A stretch of 64,000 bases of DNA, taken from assembly GCA_017503735.1 (NCBI GenBank), contig JAFVSN010000039.1, forward strand, positions 1-64,000. Direction: 5' to 3'. The notes under the pieces were generated by a model that did no database searches, was not told the DNA's origin, and saw only the letters and a list, made by a program, of their open reading frames with translations. Of this stretch, positions 8,868 to 17,614 are shown in pieces; position 1 is the first letter of the stretch, and each line of letters begins with the position of its first letter. Made by a program: the position numbers and the translations under genes. The DNA is from Lachnospiraceae bacterium (GTDB lineage: Bacteria > Bacillota > Clostridia > Lachnospirales > Lachnospiraceae).

Positions 8868-9389
8868 TTATCCCCTCACATGAGCCCCGTACTTCTTTCT
8901 TGTATCAAACAATAACTGAATCAGTGACTTATAATACGGAATAAACTCACCGGAATCAAGCAACGCAAATATCTCTTCTATGGTCGCCCACTTAACCCGC
9001 TGTACTTCCGACTCCTGTAAGGTCAGGGTATCAATATCTACTTCTTTCTCCACCAAATATACATCATCAAAGCCCTTATCAAAATTGATTGTCAGATTCG
9101 GACGCACTCCCTGTAAATCCAGTTTTAAACCGATTTCCTCAAATACTTCCCGTTCTGCGGCATCCTGACTGGAATCGCCCATGGTGGCACTACCTCCTAC
9201 GGTAATATCCCACATATTCGGCCATCCTTCCTTAAAAGGCTGCCTCTGCTGAATCAGCATCTCTCCCTTGCTGTTAAAGATACAAACATGCACCACCATA
9301 TGGTAACTGTCCGGTGCAAACTCCGAACCTCGTACCATGGTTCTTCCTGTTTTCATTCTGTCCTTATCGTAAATATCCCAAAGTTCCAT
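8868..9389 (-). CDS. NUDIX hydrolase (IPP isomerase-like subgroup)
   Basis: 173 residues. The Nudix box reads GGSATMGDSSQDAAEREVFEEIG: the REVFEE core is intact, while the first acidic position is Asp rather than Glu. The upstream WDIYDKDR and HMVVHVCIFN segments resemble the Idi/YfcD-like subgroup. It likely hydrolyses a nucleoside-diphosphate-linked compound; the substrate is unknown. GGAGAG precedes the ATG. The next gene upstream is a TetR regulator 32 bases away on the same strand. Confidence 0.85.
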   Translation of the reverse strand: MELWDIYDKDRMKTGRTMVRGSEFAPDSYHMVVHVCIFNSKGEMLIQQRQPFKEGWPNMWDITVGGSATMGDSSQDAAEREVFEEIGLKLDLQGVRPNLTINFDKGFDDVYLVEKEVDIDTLTLQESEVQRVKWATIEEIFALLDSGEFIPYYKSLIQLLFDTRKKYGAHVRG

Positions 9390-9421
9390 TTCTTCTCTCC
9401 TTCAACTCTTACCACAATACT

Positions 9422-9991
9422 TTATTCCTCTACCACCGGACGTATCAACGTCAAAAAATACTCCGTCATCTCCTCCGGGCTCTCCTTCCGGTTTCTCGAC
9501 AACCACCAACTTACCGTCTCAACAAAGGTGGCAGAAATGTGGTTCACCAAATAATCCTCCGGCACACTTTTTTCTTTTAACAACCCTTTTTCCGCATACT
9601 GGGATAGAATCAACTTCTTTAAGTTGCTCTTAAAATAGCCTAAAAACAACTCATTATTCTCCGAGGAAAGCAGTTCCAGTATATTCCTGTCGTTTTCCTG
9701 CAAATGTCTCAGTAAATGCAAAAACACCGAATCTTCCGCACTGCCGCAGGTGCAATGATAGTGTCCGGAAGGCAATCCCATGGCAGTATCGATAATGTGC
9801 CCGAATAATTCTTCACACAAATCCTTCAATAAATAATCCTTGGTCTCAAAATGCGCGTAAAAAGTAGTCCGTCCGATATCCGCCGCATCAATGATTTCTT
9901 GTACCGAAATCTGATGATAACCCTTTTCTGCCAGCAATGTAGTAAATGCCGCAAAAATTGCTTCTCTTGTTTTCTTCTGTCTTCTATCCAT
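9422..9991 (-). CDS. TetR/AcrR family transcriptional regulator
   Basis: 189 residues. The N-terminal TetR HTH spans about residues 8-55 (AAFTTLLAEKGYHQISVQEIIDAADIGRTTFYAHFETK). The C-terminal ligand domain resembles the DhaS/TetR_C_8 type and carries HCTCG near residue 80, possible metal ligands. It is divergent from the heavy-metal P-type ATPase at 10154, whose promoter region contains candidate palindromic operators, so it probably represses that gene and itself. Confidence 0.88.
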   Translation of the reverse strand: MDRRQKKTREAIFAAFTTLLAEKGYHQISVQEIIDAADIGRTTFYAHFETKDYLLKDLCEELFGHIIDTAMGLPSGHYHCTCGSAEDSVFLHLLRHLQENDRNILELLSSENNELFLGYFKSNLKKLILSQYAEKGLLKEKSVPEDYLVNHISATFVETVSWWLSRNRKESPEEMTEYFLTLIRPVVEE

Positions 9992-10050
9992 AGCTTCCCG
10001 AACAAATATTTAAAAATGTTCCGTAACGCACATCCTTCCTTTTTTGATTC

Positions 10051-10079
10051 TTGTTACATCAAGGCAGTCGTTTTATAAT
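10051..10079 (+). promoter_or_regulatory. Sigma-A promoter of the P-type ATPase
   Basis: TTGTTA at 10051-10056, a 17-base spacer, and TATAAT at 10074-10079. It lies 75 bases before the ATPase start codon. Confidence 0.75.
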
Positions 10080-10092
10080 AAAACCGAACAAC

Positions 10093-10110
10093 ATGTTTTG
10101 TAACAAACAT
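10093..10110. promoter_or_regulatory. Candidate TetR operator
   Basis: Imperfect palindrome ATGTTTTGTAACAAACAT (arms ATGTTT / AAACAT), just downstream of the -10 box of the ATPase promoter. A second weak dyad with GAACA / TGTTC arms lies at 10002-10023 beside the TetR start. The position suits repression by the divergent TetR protein; binding is inferred. Confidence 0.45.
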
Positions 10111-10153
10111 ATTATATCTAAAAAAAAGACTCAAGTCAACCAAGGAGGTCTCT

Positions 10154-12022
10154 ATGTTAAAGAAAATGAAAGAACTTTTGACAAGCATTCCTGCTACCAT
10201 AATCGGCGGTATCTTTCTTTTGGCAAGCTTCATTCTGGCAAAGCTTTCCATGGAATTACCTATAGATCCGGCATGGATTACCGTTCTGATCAGCGGTCTT
10301 CCTTTACTGTACGGTGCCATCCGCAAGCTGATTTGCAATCCCGGCATCAGTAAAATATCCTCTGCCCTGTTAATCAGTATTGCCATGATTGCAGCCATCG
10401 CCATCGGTGATTTGTTTGCTGCCGGAGAAGTCGCATTCATTATGGCAATCGGTGAAATCTTAGAGGACTTAACCACGGACCGTGCTAAGAAGGGTCTAAA
10501 AAAACTGATCAACCTTGCTCCGACCCAGGGCAGAAAAATAGAAAACGGAACAGAAACCATGATTTCCGCAAAGGAAATTAAAGAAGGAGACATTTTACGT
10601 ATCCTTCCGGGAGAAACCGTTCCGGTGGACGGTATTATTCTTACCGGAGAAACCTCCGTAGACCAGTCCGTCCTCACCGGCGAATCCATACCGGTAGACA
10701 AGACCGTTGGAGACGAAGTCTTTGGCGGTACCATTAACCGCTTCGGTGTCATTGATGTCAAGGCAACCAAGGTAGGGGAGGACAGTTCCCTTCAGAAACT
10801 GATTCGCATGGTGCAGGATGCGGAAGCAAAAAAAGCCCCGATGCAGCGCACTGCAGACAAGTGTGCCAGCTGGCTTGTACCGGTAGCCTTGTTAATCGCC
10901 GTCATTACCCTTATAGTTACCAGGGACATTGTACGTGCCGTTACCGTTTTGGTAGTCTTCTGTCCGTGTGCTCTGGTGCTTGCTACCCCGACCGCCATTA
11001 TGGCTGCCATCGGCCAGGCAACCAAACACGGTGTCATCATCAAATCCGGCGAGGCACTGGAAAAAATGGGAAAAGTCGATACCATTGCTTTTGATAAAAC
11101 CGGTACCCTGACCTACGGTAACCTGGAAGTAAGCGATATTATTTCCCTTACCCCTTCTATGGATGAACAGACTCTGTTAGCCCTTGTGGCATCGGCAGAA
11201 AGCAAAAGTGAACATCCTCTCGGGAAAGCCATTGTGACTTATGCAAAACAGAACAACGCAGTTCTTAGCGATTCTACCGTTTTCCGGATGACCGGTGGAA
11301 AAGGCATCTATGCTGAAGTTTCCGGCAGAAACCTATACTGCGGTAACGAAACTTATTTAACGGAAAACGGAATTTCCCTTTCCGAAGAAACCAAGAACCG
11401 TCTGGAGCAGTTACGGGAACAAGGAAAAGCTTCCGTTTTGGTGGGAGAATCCGGTGTATGTATCGGCATTCTGGCATTGTCCGACGTTCTCCGCCCGGAA
11501 GCCTCTGCCATGGTCAAAAAACTTCACGCCATGCAGACCAAAGCCGTACTTCTGACGGGAGATAACAATAAAACCGCAACTTACTTTGCAAAACAAGCCG
11601 GCATAACGGAGGTTTATGCAGAACTTCTGCCGGAAGAAAAGGTGGCACATATCACCGAACTATCTACCGCCGGAAACACCGTCTGCATGATCGGTGACGG
11701 AATCAACGATGCACCGGCATTAAAAAGCGCAAACGTGGGCGTTGCCATGGGTGCCATGGGAAGCGACATTGCCGTGGAAGCGGCAGACATTGCATTGGTT
11801 GGTGACGATATCGGAAAAATACCGTACCTGAAACGTCTGTCAAACGCCACCATAAGAACGATTAAATTCAGCATTTCATTATCCATGTTCATTAACATTC
11901 TGGCAGTGACCCTCTCCGTCCTTGGATTATTAAATCCGACTACGGGAGCACTGGTGCACAATGCCGGGTCCGTGTTTGTGGTACTGATTGCCACGTTGTT
12001 GTATGACAGGAAGTTTGAGTAA
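10154..12022 (+). CDS. Heavy-metal translocating P-type ATPase
   Basis: 622-residue P1B ATPase. The metal-binding CPC motif is at residues 270-272 (FCPCALVLATPTA), the phosphorylated Asp is in DKTGTLT at residue 314, HP is in SEHPLG, and MIGDGINDAPAL is in the P domain. The actuator TGES is present. There is no N-terminal HMA domain, and the last helix carries HNAGS rather than the zinc-type HDGGT, so the metal (Zn, Cu, Co or other) is uncertain. AAGGAGG precedes the ATG. It is likely controlled by the divergent TetR regulator. Confidence 0.93.
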   Translation: MLKKMKELLTSIPATIIGGIFLLASFILAKLSMELPIDPAWITVLISGLPLLYGAIRKLICNPGISKISSALLISIAMIAAIAIGDLFAAGEVAFIMAIGEILEDLTTDRAKKGLKKLINLAPTQGRKIENGTETMISAKEIKEGDILRILPGETVPVDGIILTGETSVDQSVLTGESIPVDKTVGDEVFGGTINRFGVIDVKATKVGEDSSLQKLIRMVQDAEAKKAPMQRTADKCASWLVPVALLIAVITLIVTRDIVRAVTVLVVFCPCALVLATPTAIMAAIGQATKHGVIIKSGEALEKMGKVDTIAFDKTGTLTYGNLEVSDIISLTPSMDEQTLLALVASAESKSEHPLGKAIVTYAKQNNAVLSDSTVFRMTGGKGIYAEVSGRNLYCGNETYLTENGISLSEETKNRLEQLREQGKASVLVGESGVCIGILALSDVLRPEASAMVKKLHAMQTKAVLLTGDNNKTATYFAKQAGITEVYAELLPEEKVAHITELSTAGNTVCMIGDGINDAPALKSANVGVAMGAMGSDIAVEAADIALVGDDIGKIPYLKRLSNATIRTIKFSISLSMFINILAVTLSVLGLLNPTTGALVHNAGSVFVVLIATLLYDRKFE

Positions 12023-12071
12023 AATGATTGAAACATGATATTATTGCCATATAAAAACGGAGGTGCTACCG

Positions 12072-12671
12072 ATGATTTGGGATAAACTATCGCCTTTCTA
12101 CGATATTATGGAAACAGTATATAACGGAAAATGCTATAGAGGTATTGCAGACAAAATAAAAGAATATGTTACGGAAGAAGACGTTGTATTAGAGTGTGCC
12201 TGCGGAACCGGTTTGCTTACGGTTCCTATGGCACAAAAATGTAAAAAACTGATTGCTACAGATATTTCTGTGGGAATGATGCGTCAGGCAAAGAAAAAAG
12301 TTGCAAACTATTCCAATACCAAAATCGGAAAAGCAAGTATTCTTGCATTACCGTTTAAAGACGATATGTTTGATGTTGTGGTGGCAGCAAATGTGATTCA
12401 TCTTCTGAATGAACCGGAGAAAGCAATTTCCGAACTAAAAAGAGTGTGTAAACCAAACGGTAAGATTATATTGCCGGTCTATATCAACAACGAAAAAAAG
12501 AACGCTATCGTTGTGGCAAAATTACTCTCTGTATTAGGTGTAAAATTTAAAAGACAGTTTAGCTTAGCTTCCTATAAGGAGTTCATAACATCGCATCATA
12601 TATCACGGGTTGGGTATAGTGTTGTGGAAGGACGTATGCCTTGTGCGTTTGCCATTATAACGAATTGTTAG
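12072..12671 (+). CDS. Class I SAM-dependent methyltransferase
   Basis: About 199 residues with a Rossmann methyltransferase core: VLECACGTGLLTVPMA (motif I), IATDISVGMM (motif II) and FDVVVAANVIHLL (post-motif). It resembles UbiE/Methyltransf_11 proteins. The substrate is unknown. The ATG at 12072 is preferred because GGAGGTG precedes it at good spacing. Its 3' end overlaps the convergent MATE gene by 17 bases. Confidence 0.87.
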   Translation: MIWDKLSPFYDIMETVYNGKCYRGIADKIKEYVTEEDVVLECACGTGLLTVPMAQKCKKLIATDISVGMMRQAKKKVANYSNTKIGKASILALPFKDDMFDVVVAANVIHLLNEPEKAISELKRVCKPNGKIILPVYINNEKKNAIVVAKLLSVLGVKFKRQFSLASYKEFITSHHISRVGYSVVEGRMPCAFAIITNC

Positions 12672-14034
12672 ATTCTCTTTCCAACTTTTTATAAATTGTC
12701 ATCCGCATGGTAAGATAACAAGCCAACCCGCCGACCACATTTGAAATCGGTTCTGCCATAAATACTCCCTTTACGCCAAAACCTATCATCGGCAATACCA
12801 ACGTCAACGGCACTACAATAATTGCCTTTCGAAGCAAGGAGAAAAAGATGGCGTGTTTGGCATCTCCCACCGCCTGAAATACCGATTGTCCGGCAAACTG
12901 AAGTGCCATAAATACAAACCCAAAGAAATAAATTTTCAACATTTCAATGCCCGGTTCTATCATTGCTGCTTCGTCCGAAAATATTCCGAACCAGAAGCCC
13001 GGAAACAGAAGAATCAAAATCCATGCCACCATCGTATATGCCGCGCCCACCCATGTATTAAACCGTATCGCAGACTTCGTTCTTCCATAGGCCTTCGCCC
13101 CGTAATTAAAGCTAATCACCGGCTGAGCTCCGTTTACGATACCAAACACCGGCAACATCACGATTTCACGAATAGAATTGGTTACTGTCATAATACCTAC
13201 ATAAGTATCTCCGCCGTAGCTTTGCAACGTGGAATTACATGCCACCTGCACCGCGCAGTTCGTCCCCTGCATAATAAAATTTGCGGTTCCCAGCTTCACG
13301 ATATCCTTCGTAATACCTCCACTGATTCGTATATTCTCCTGCCGTAACGGAACCAATGTCTTTTTCCCAAACAAAAAGAACAATATCCAAATCGCTGATA
13401 AGGCTTGACTGATAATGGTAGCCAAAGCCGCACCCGCAACTCCCATATCAAGCGCAAAAATAAAAAACGGGTCTAATATAATATTTGCCACCGCGCCGAT
13501 GACAATGGAACACATACCGATGCGTGGAAATCCCTGGGCATTAATGTAACCGTTCATTCCCGTGGCAATCATGGAAAACACCGTACCGATCAAGTAGATT
13601 TTTAAATATTCGCTTGCGTACACAAAAGAATCTTCACTGGCGCCGAAGGCAAACAAAATCGGTTTGTGGAATATGTACCCTGCTGCAATCAAAAATACCG
13701 AGCTGACTAACAGCAGTGCAAAGGAATTTCCGAGAATTCTCCCTGCTTCCTCCTCATCTCCCCGTCCCCGTGCCATAGCAAACAACGGCACACCTCCATT
13801 TCCGAACAATGCCGTAAATGCCATAATGAGCGTAATTACCGGAAAGGTCAGGCCTACACCGGTCAAGGCAAGACTGTCACCATCCCCCATATGGCCCAGG
13901 TAAATCCGGTCCACTACATTGTACAAAAGCTGTACCAATTGCGCTATCGTAAGCGGAATTGCCTGCGCTACAATACACTTCCACACCGAACCTTTGGAAA
14001 AATCAATTTTTGATGTTCTGCTCTCTGTTCTCAT
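12655..14034 (-). CDS. MATE family efflux transporter
   Basis: About 459 residues with 12 predicted helices in two MatE halves. The N-half QLLYNVVDRIYLGHMG and repeated small-residue helices are typical. Likely a Na+ or H+ driven drug/metabolite exporter. The ATG at 14034 has AGGAAG upstream; a GTG 9 bases earlier is the alternative. It overlaps the convergent methyltransferase 3' end. Confidence 0.93.
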   Translation of the reverse strand: MRTESRTSKIDFSKGSVWKCIVAQAIPLTIAQLVQLLYNVVDRIYLGHMGDGDSLALTGVGLTFPVITLIMAFTALFGNGGVPLFAMARGRGDEEEAGRILGNSFALLLVSSVFLIAAGYIFHKPILFAFGASEDSFVYASEYLKIYLIGTVFSMIATGMNGYINAQGFPRIGMCSIVIGAVANIILDPFFIFALDMGVAGAALATIISQALSAIWILFFLFGKKTLVPLRQENIRISGGITKDIVKLGTANFIMQGTNCAVQVACNSTLQSYGGDTYVGIMTVTNSIREIVMLPVFGIVNGAQPVISFNYGAKAYGRTKSAIRFNTWVGAAYTMVAWILILLFPGFWFGIFSDEAAMIEPGIEMLKIYFFGFVFMALQFAGQSVFQAVGDAKHAIFFSLLRKAIIVVPLTLVLPMIGFGVKGVFMAEPISNVVGGLACYLTMRMTIYKKLERESNNSL

Positions 14035-14152
14035 ATCCGTCACTTCCTACACTTCATACCGGCAAATGTCCTCTGTCCTGTATTATACACCTGCTCCGGA
14101 TTCCTTGCAAGAACACCCCGTCTCCTGTTCTGCCATTCCCATTCTTCTTGGA

Positions 14153-15124
14153 CTAATTTTGGTGAGTAATCTGCTGTGTCTTCAGTAACGGATATTGATA
14201 AAGCTCCTTTCCCTCCAAATTGCACTGATGCATATCCACCGCACTGATGGCACGGTTTTCATAGGTAGTATAATAGAAAATTCCCTTATCCGTATTCATA
14301 CAGGAGGTATAGGCAGTAATCTCATAACTCCCGTCCGGCAATTGTGCGCAACCCCTTTGTTGCTCCACAGCCCCCAGAATATGAAAGAACTGACTGATGC
14401 TTTCACTCTCACTTTCCCCGGACACAGAGTTCAATTTCACAAAGACTGCCCGTACAAACCGGGAGGCGGAGGACAAATCCCCCGGAAGTCCGATGCCGCC
14501 CATTCCCCTACTGTAAGCATTCAGTGAAATATTCCCGAATCGGTTTTCCGATGCCCGTGCCGTTACATTCCTATAATCGCATAAATGGGTCATATGATAA
14601 TCAAAGGTAGGATTGTTGGTCAGCACCCCTACCGGATTCTCATAAATGTGAAGTCCGTCTTTCATGGGCTCTACGGTAATAGCACCTTCTTTATCGGCTA
14701 TCATCCAGTGCAGAGGCGAAAGTGGAAATTTATCGCTGAAATTAATGTTACAAAGATTGATTTTCTCCAGCAACATTCCGGCTTCCGTCAAATCCTTACA
14801 TTGGGACAAAATCCAGGGAATGAACTCAAAGGGTGCAATATTATCTTTTCCTTCCGTTACCGGAAAATAGTACGCATTCCCCGGAAAATTAAGTCCCGCC
14901 ATGGAAAGACCGCATTCATTGGTTGCCTCATAGTACAGTGGATAATTGTCAGCCACTGTCGCCATGCCGATGATAGCATAGTGACTGGTAATCGCCTGTT
15001 TTGTTCGGAATGGGAACACATAGTTTCGCGGAGTCACCGTTACCTGTTCTTCGTAGGTATATTCAAGGTCAAGAGTACGTCCGAAATAATGATCTTTGGT
15101 TTTATAAATAATTGCCGTGCACAT
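14153..15124 (-). CDS. Choloylglycine hydrolase family (bile salt hydrolase / penicillin V acylase)
   Basis: 323 residues, Ntn-hydrolase fold. Starting at 15124 gives MCTAI, leaving the nucleophile Cys2 at the mature N-terminus. The other catalytic-type residues fall at expected places: Arg16, Asp19, Asn79, Asn170 or Asn171, Arg222. AGAGGAGG precedes this ATG. The family cleaves the amide of conjugated bile acids or of penicillin V; in a gut Lachnospiraceae a bile-salt role is plausible, but the specificity loop does not settle it. No signal peptide, so it acts in the cytoplasm. Confidence 0.9.
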   Translation of the reverse strand: MCTAIIYKTKDHYFGRTLDLEYTYEEQVTVTPRNYVFPFRTKQAITSHYAIIGMATVADNYPLYYEATNECGLSMAGLNFPGNAYYFPVTEGKDNIAPFEFIPWILSQCKDLTEAGMLLEKINLCNINFSDKFPLSPLHWMIADKEGAITVEPMKDGLHIYENPVGVLTNNPTFDYHMTHLCDYRNVTARASENRFGNISLNAYSRGMGGIGLPGDLSSASRFVRAVFVKLNSVSGESESESISQFFHILGAVEQQRGCAQLPDGSYEITAYTSCMNTDKGIFYYTTYENRAISAVDMHQCNLEGKELYQYPLLKTQQITHQN

Positions 15125-15152
15125 GAAAACCTCCTCTACACATAAAACAAAG

Positions 15153-15283
15153 AATCTCGCTCGCGAGATTCTCCGCCTGCGGCGGGTCGCTTCAGGCGAC
15201 ACCTTCCAATCCGCCGCAGTGCGATCCCGCGGAGCGCTTTTTTAACTGTATAGGAAATGCGAAATTTCCTATACAGTTAAAAA
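15153..15283. repeat. Palindrome plus branched GC-rich element (copy D)
   Basis: In + order: a palindrome AATCTCGCTCGCGAGATT (15153-15170), a branched hairpin closed by CTCCGC / GCGGAG with CTGCGGCGG / CCGCCGCAG and an inner GTCGC..GCGAC loop, then a perfect 20-bp AT-rich inverted repeat (arms 15239-15258 and 15264-15283). It abuts a terminator at 15284-15301. The order matches the element at 354-462 in reverse orientation. Confidence 0.6.
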
Positions 15284-15301
15284 GACTGCCATATGGCAGT
15301 C
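15284..15301 (-). terminator. Terminator after the zinc-ribbon gene
   Basis: Perfect hairpin GACTGCC-ATAT-GGCAGTC. On the minus strand it is followed by TTTTT, 50 bases after the stop of the gene at 15351-15575. Confidence 0.8.
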
Positions 15302-15350
15302 CCTTTTCTTCCAGTATCTTCAGTTTTTATAAAAATCATTCTCGCGACAC

Positions 15351-15575
15351 TTATAAATGCGATTTTTTTGAGTCCTTTACCTTCTGAATATCTGCTTTGT
15401 TGATCCACTCTTCGCTATATCCGCAGCTACAACAGATATAACGGTCTACCCTTGCCGATGAAAAAATAGTAGCCCCGGTCATAATATTATTTCCGGTACC
15501 GTACGGTCCGCAATACCCGTCTACGATTACAATATCACTCCCGTTACACTTCGGACAAATTCGTTGCTTCTTCAT
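15351..15575 (-). CDS. Small zinc-ribbon protein
   Basis: 74 residues with two CxxC knuckles (CPKC near residue 8, CCSC near residue 49), a likely zinc ribbon. The centre holds GYCGPYGTGNNIMTGATIFSSARVDRYIC. I do not recognise a named function. GGAGGAG precedes the ATG. It is alone between the 15616 gene and a terminator. Confidence 0.7.
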   Translation of the reverse strand: MKKQRICPKCNGSDIVIVDGYCGPYGTGNNIMTGATIFSSARVDRYICCSCGYSEEWINKADIQKVKDSKKSHL

Positions 15576-15615
15576 TTAATTCTCCTCCTGCTTATATCAA
15601 ATCTTCATTGATAAC

Positions 15616-16260
15616 TTAAATAGACATATCCAAAATTGCTCCGCCCACATTGCCGGAATACTTCACAAAGTATTGAATCTTCGATAAATCCACATTTCCC
15701 ATGTCTACTTCTACTACTTGAGCCTCCTGTGCCTTGGCAAAGTCTGCGGACTTCTCACCTATGCCGGACGAGAGCTCATTCGCCTCCTCGTTAAGCTCAT
15801 CCATCTTCTTGCGGAACTCCTCTTCTTCCTCTTCATCCCACAAGGACTTTCTCTTATGACGTTCTGCCTGTATGGCTATGGTCTGGGCCATCTTCGCCGC
15901 CTGATACAAATCACCGTCATACTCCATAACCTTTTTCTCGTCGCTTGGCGGAACGATGTCTCCCTTTGACATAGCACGGACTACCGCCATAATCTTCGCT
16001 TCGTCTATGGCTTGCTTCTCCCTCGCCGCCATCTGCGTTTTTTCCGCTGCCATATTGGCCTCCGCAAACAGCATGGCATTGTACTTCTCCCGGTCCTTAA
16101 GAAGTTGCTTTCTTGACGCTTCCGTTAAAATCAGTTCACTACCCTCTTCGGTTTTAATCAGCTCTGCATTCTTTGCATTTAATGCTTCATGTCCTTTCGG
16201 AATCCGATAAGCTTCGTAAGTATGAAGAAATGTTGATATATTGTTGTTTACGCTACTCAT
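15616..16260 (-). CDS. Conserved-looking coiled-coil protein, unknown function
   Basis: 214 residues, no signal peptide or membrane segment. It is rich in Glu, Lys and Ala with long predicted helices (residues 55-190), including an acidic run DEEEEEEFRKKMDELNEE. The C-terminus (LSKIQYFVKYSGNVGGAILDMSI) looks more beta-like. A GGAGGGC site precedes the ATG. I recognise no family. Base use matches the neighbours. Confidence 0.7.
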   Translation of the reverse strand: MSSVNNNISTFLHTYEAYRIPKGHEALNAKNAELIKTEEGSELILTEASRKQLLKDREKYNAMLFAEANMAAEKTQMAAREKQAIDEAKIMAVVRAMSKGDIVPPSDEKKVMEYDGDLYQAAKMAQTIAIQAERHKRKSLWDEEEEEEFRKKMDELNEEANELSSGIGEKSADFAKAQEAQVVEVDMGNVDLSKIQYFVKYSGNVGGAILDMSI

Positions 16261-16397
16261 AATCTGCCCTCCTTTGCCGACACGGGAAGGAAAACTCCTT
16301 CGCCGAATTCAAAACGTGCGGGAACTCCGTTTCCCACAGCAATTGTCTTATCTACTATATCGGCAAAAAGAGTGGAAAAATGTAGACATTTTTCTTA

Positions 16398-16838
16398 TCA
16401 CTCCGGTAACACTTCCATCAACCAATGTGTCTCCGTCTCACCATATTTTTGAAATCCAAGCTTCTGATACAGCTCTCTTGCCGGGTTCTCTCTGAAGGTC
16501 TGCAAATGCACTCTGCGCCCTTTGTTTTCTTCCAGAACCTTCGTGATAATTCGGGAAGCAATCCCCTTCCCCCGGTATTCCGGCATAATCGCAATCAGCT
16601 CAATAAAAGCATCCCCTTTCTCATCGTAGAAAAAGGTAAAAATGCCCGCATCTTTCCCCTCACACTGAATGATACGCATATCCGGCTGATGGGCTGCCAG
16701 TTCCTTTTTAATAATATCCGTCTGCACAACTTCATTCCAACCGTACATTGTTTCAATATACCAACGGAAGGACTTCTCCTTTAACTCCAAAAGAAACGGG
16801 ATATCGGTATCCTTGCAATTTCGAAATGTATATTCCAT
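16398..16838 (-). CDS. GNAT family N-acetyltransferase
   Basis: 146 residues with the GNAT acetyl-CoA loop (PEYRGKGIASRII near residue 90) and the C-terminal NPARELYQKLGFQKYGE block. It transfers acetyl from acetyl-CoA to an unknown amine. GGAGGG precedes the ATG. Confidence 0.9.
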   Translation of the reverse strand: MEYTFRNCKDTDIPFLLELKEKSFRWYIETMYGWNEVVQTDIIKKELAAHQPDMRIIQCEGKDAGIFTFFYDEKGDAFIELIAIMPEYRGKGIASRIITKVLEENKGRRVHLQTFRENPARELYQKLGFQKYGETETHWLMEVLPE

Positions 16839-16922
16839 ACGTACCCTCCTATTTTTTCCATAATATTAGTCCTAATTATACACTTATCTCACTTACTGTC
16901 AATCTTTTTTTAACAACAAATC

Positions 16923-16957
16923 AAAGGACCTGCCGCTTCGAACCGGCAAGTCCTTTT
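16923..16957. terminator. Terminator of the HTH/DUF6442 pair
   Basis: AAAGGACCTGCCG / CGGCAAGTCCTTT hairpin (two near-mismatches) with T-runs on both sides, just after the stop at 16975 on the minus strand. Confidence 0.8.
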
Positions 16958-16974
16958 CGATTTTTGTATTACAT

Positions 16975-17181
16975 TTAAAAGTAAAACAATTCTTCAAACT
17001 TCTTCTCCAATGCCACGCACAAAATCAGCGCTAATTTTGCCGTAGGATTGAACTGTCCTGTTTCAATGGAGCTGATGGTATTCCGGGATACTCCCACCAT
17101 ATCGGCCAACTGTTGTTGGGATAAGCCTTTTTCGCTACGGGCTTCTTTTAATCGATTCTTTAAAACAAGTGTATCTTCCAT
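16975..17181 (-). CDS. Small XRE/Cro-type HTH regulator
   Basis: 68 residues that are almost entirely an XRE HTH (LKEARSEKGLSQQQLADMVGVSRNTISSIETGQFNPTAK) plus a short C-terminal helix. Proteins of this compact type usually accompany a small membrane protein. Here its start lies 2 bases after the stop of the 109-residue membrane protein upstream, so the two are co-transcribed. Confidence 0.9.
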   Translation of the reverse strand: MEDTLVLKNRLKEARSEKGLSQQQLADMVGVSRNTISSIETGQFNPTAKLALILCVALEKKFEELFYF

Positions 17182-17183
17182 CC

Positions 17184-17513
17184 CTACATCACCACTTTCA
17201 GCACTGTTGCCACTGCAAAGAAAATCGCAAACGCAACTTCAATCAAGCCCAAAACAAGCTTTTTCTTTGTTTTCAGATGACGGTACATTGTCAGATTACC
17301 GCTCCCCTGCATTGCAAAAAGAACCATCCAGCCGGCAAGTGCCAGTTCCGGAACATCCAACACATACCTGCTGACAAGAACCAAAAACACGCACACTGCA
17401 GCACCTGTAATCATTCCCGTACGTGAAGCAGCTCCCAATGCGTAAGTTTCCAGTTCATCCGGTTTCCCTTTGTTCTCCGATTGACTTCGTCTCAAAATTT
17501 CTTCTTTCTCCAT
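17184..17513 (-). CDS. Small membrane protein (DUF6442-like)
   Basis: 109 residues: a charged N-terminus (EKEEILRRSQSENKGKPDELE), then about three hydrophobic segments (residues 33-50, 55-70, 87-108). The motif layout matches DUF6442-type proteins that travel with small XRE regulators. No biochemical role known. GGAGAG precedes the ATG. Confidence 0.75.
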   Translation of the reverse strand: MEKEEILRRSQSENKGKPDELETYALGAASRTGMITGAAVCVFLVLVSRYVLDVPELALAGWMVLFAMQGSGNLTMYRHLKTKKKLVLGLIEVAFAIFFAVATVLKVVM

Positions 17514-17614
17514 AGAATCTCTCCTTTGCCAAGTTTTCTGTGCACAACTATATTATATACGTGCAAAGTAAACTTGTCAAGAGTTTTTTGCAAAGTTTTC
17601 TTGGCAAATTATTT

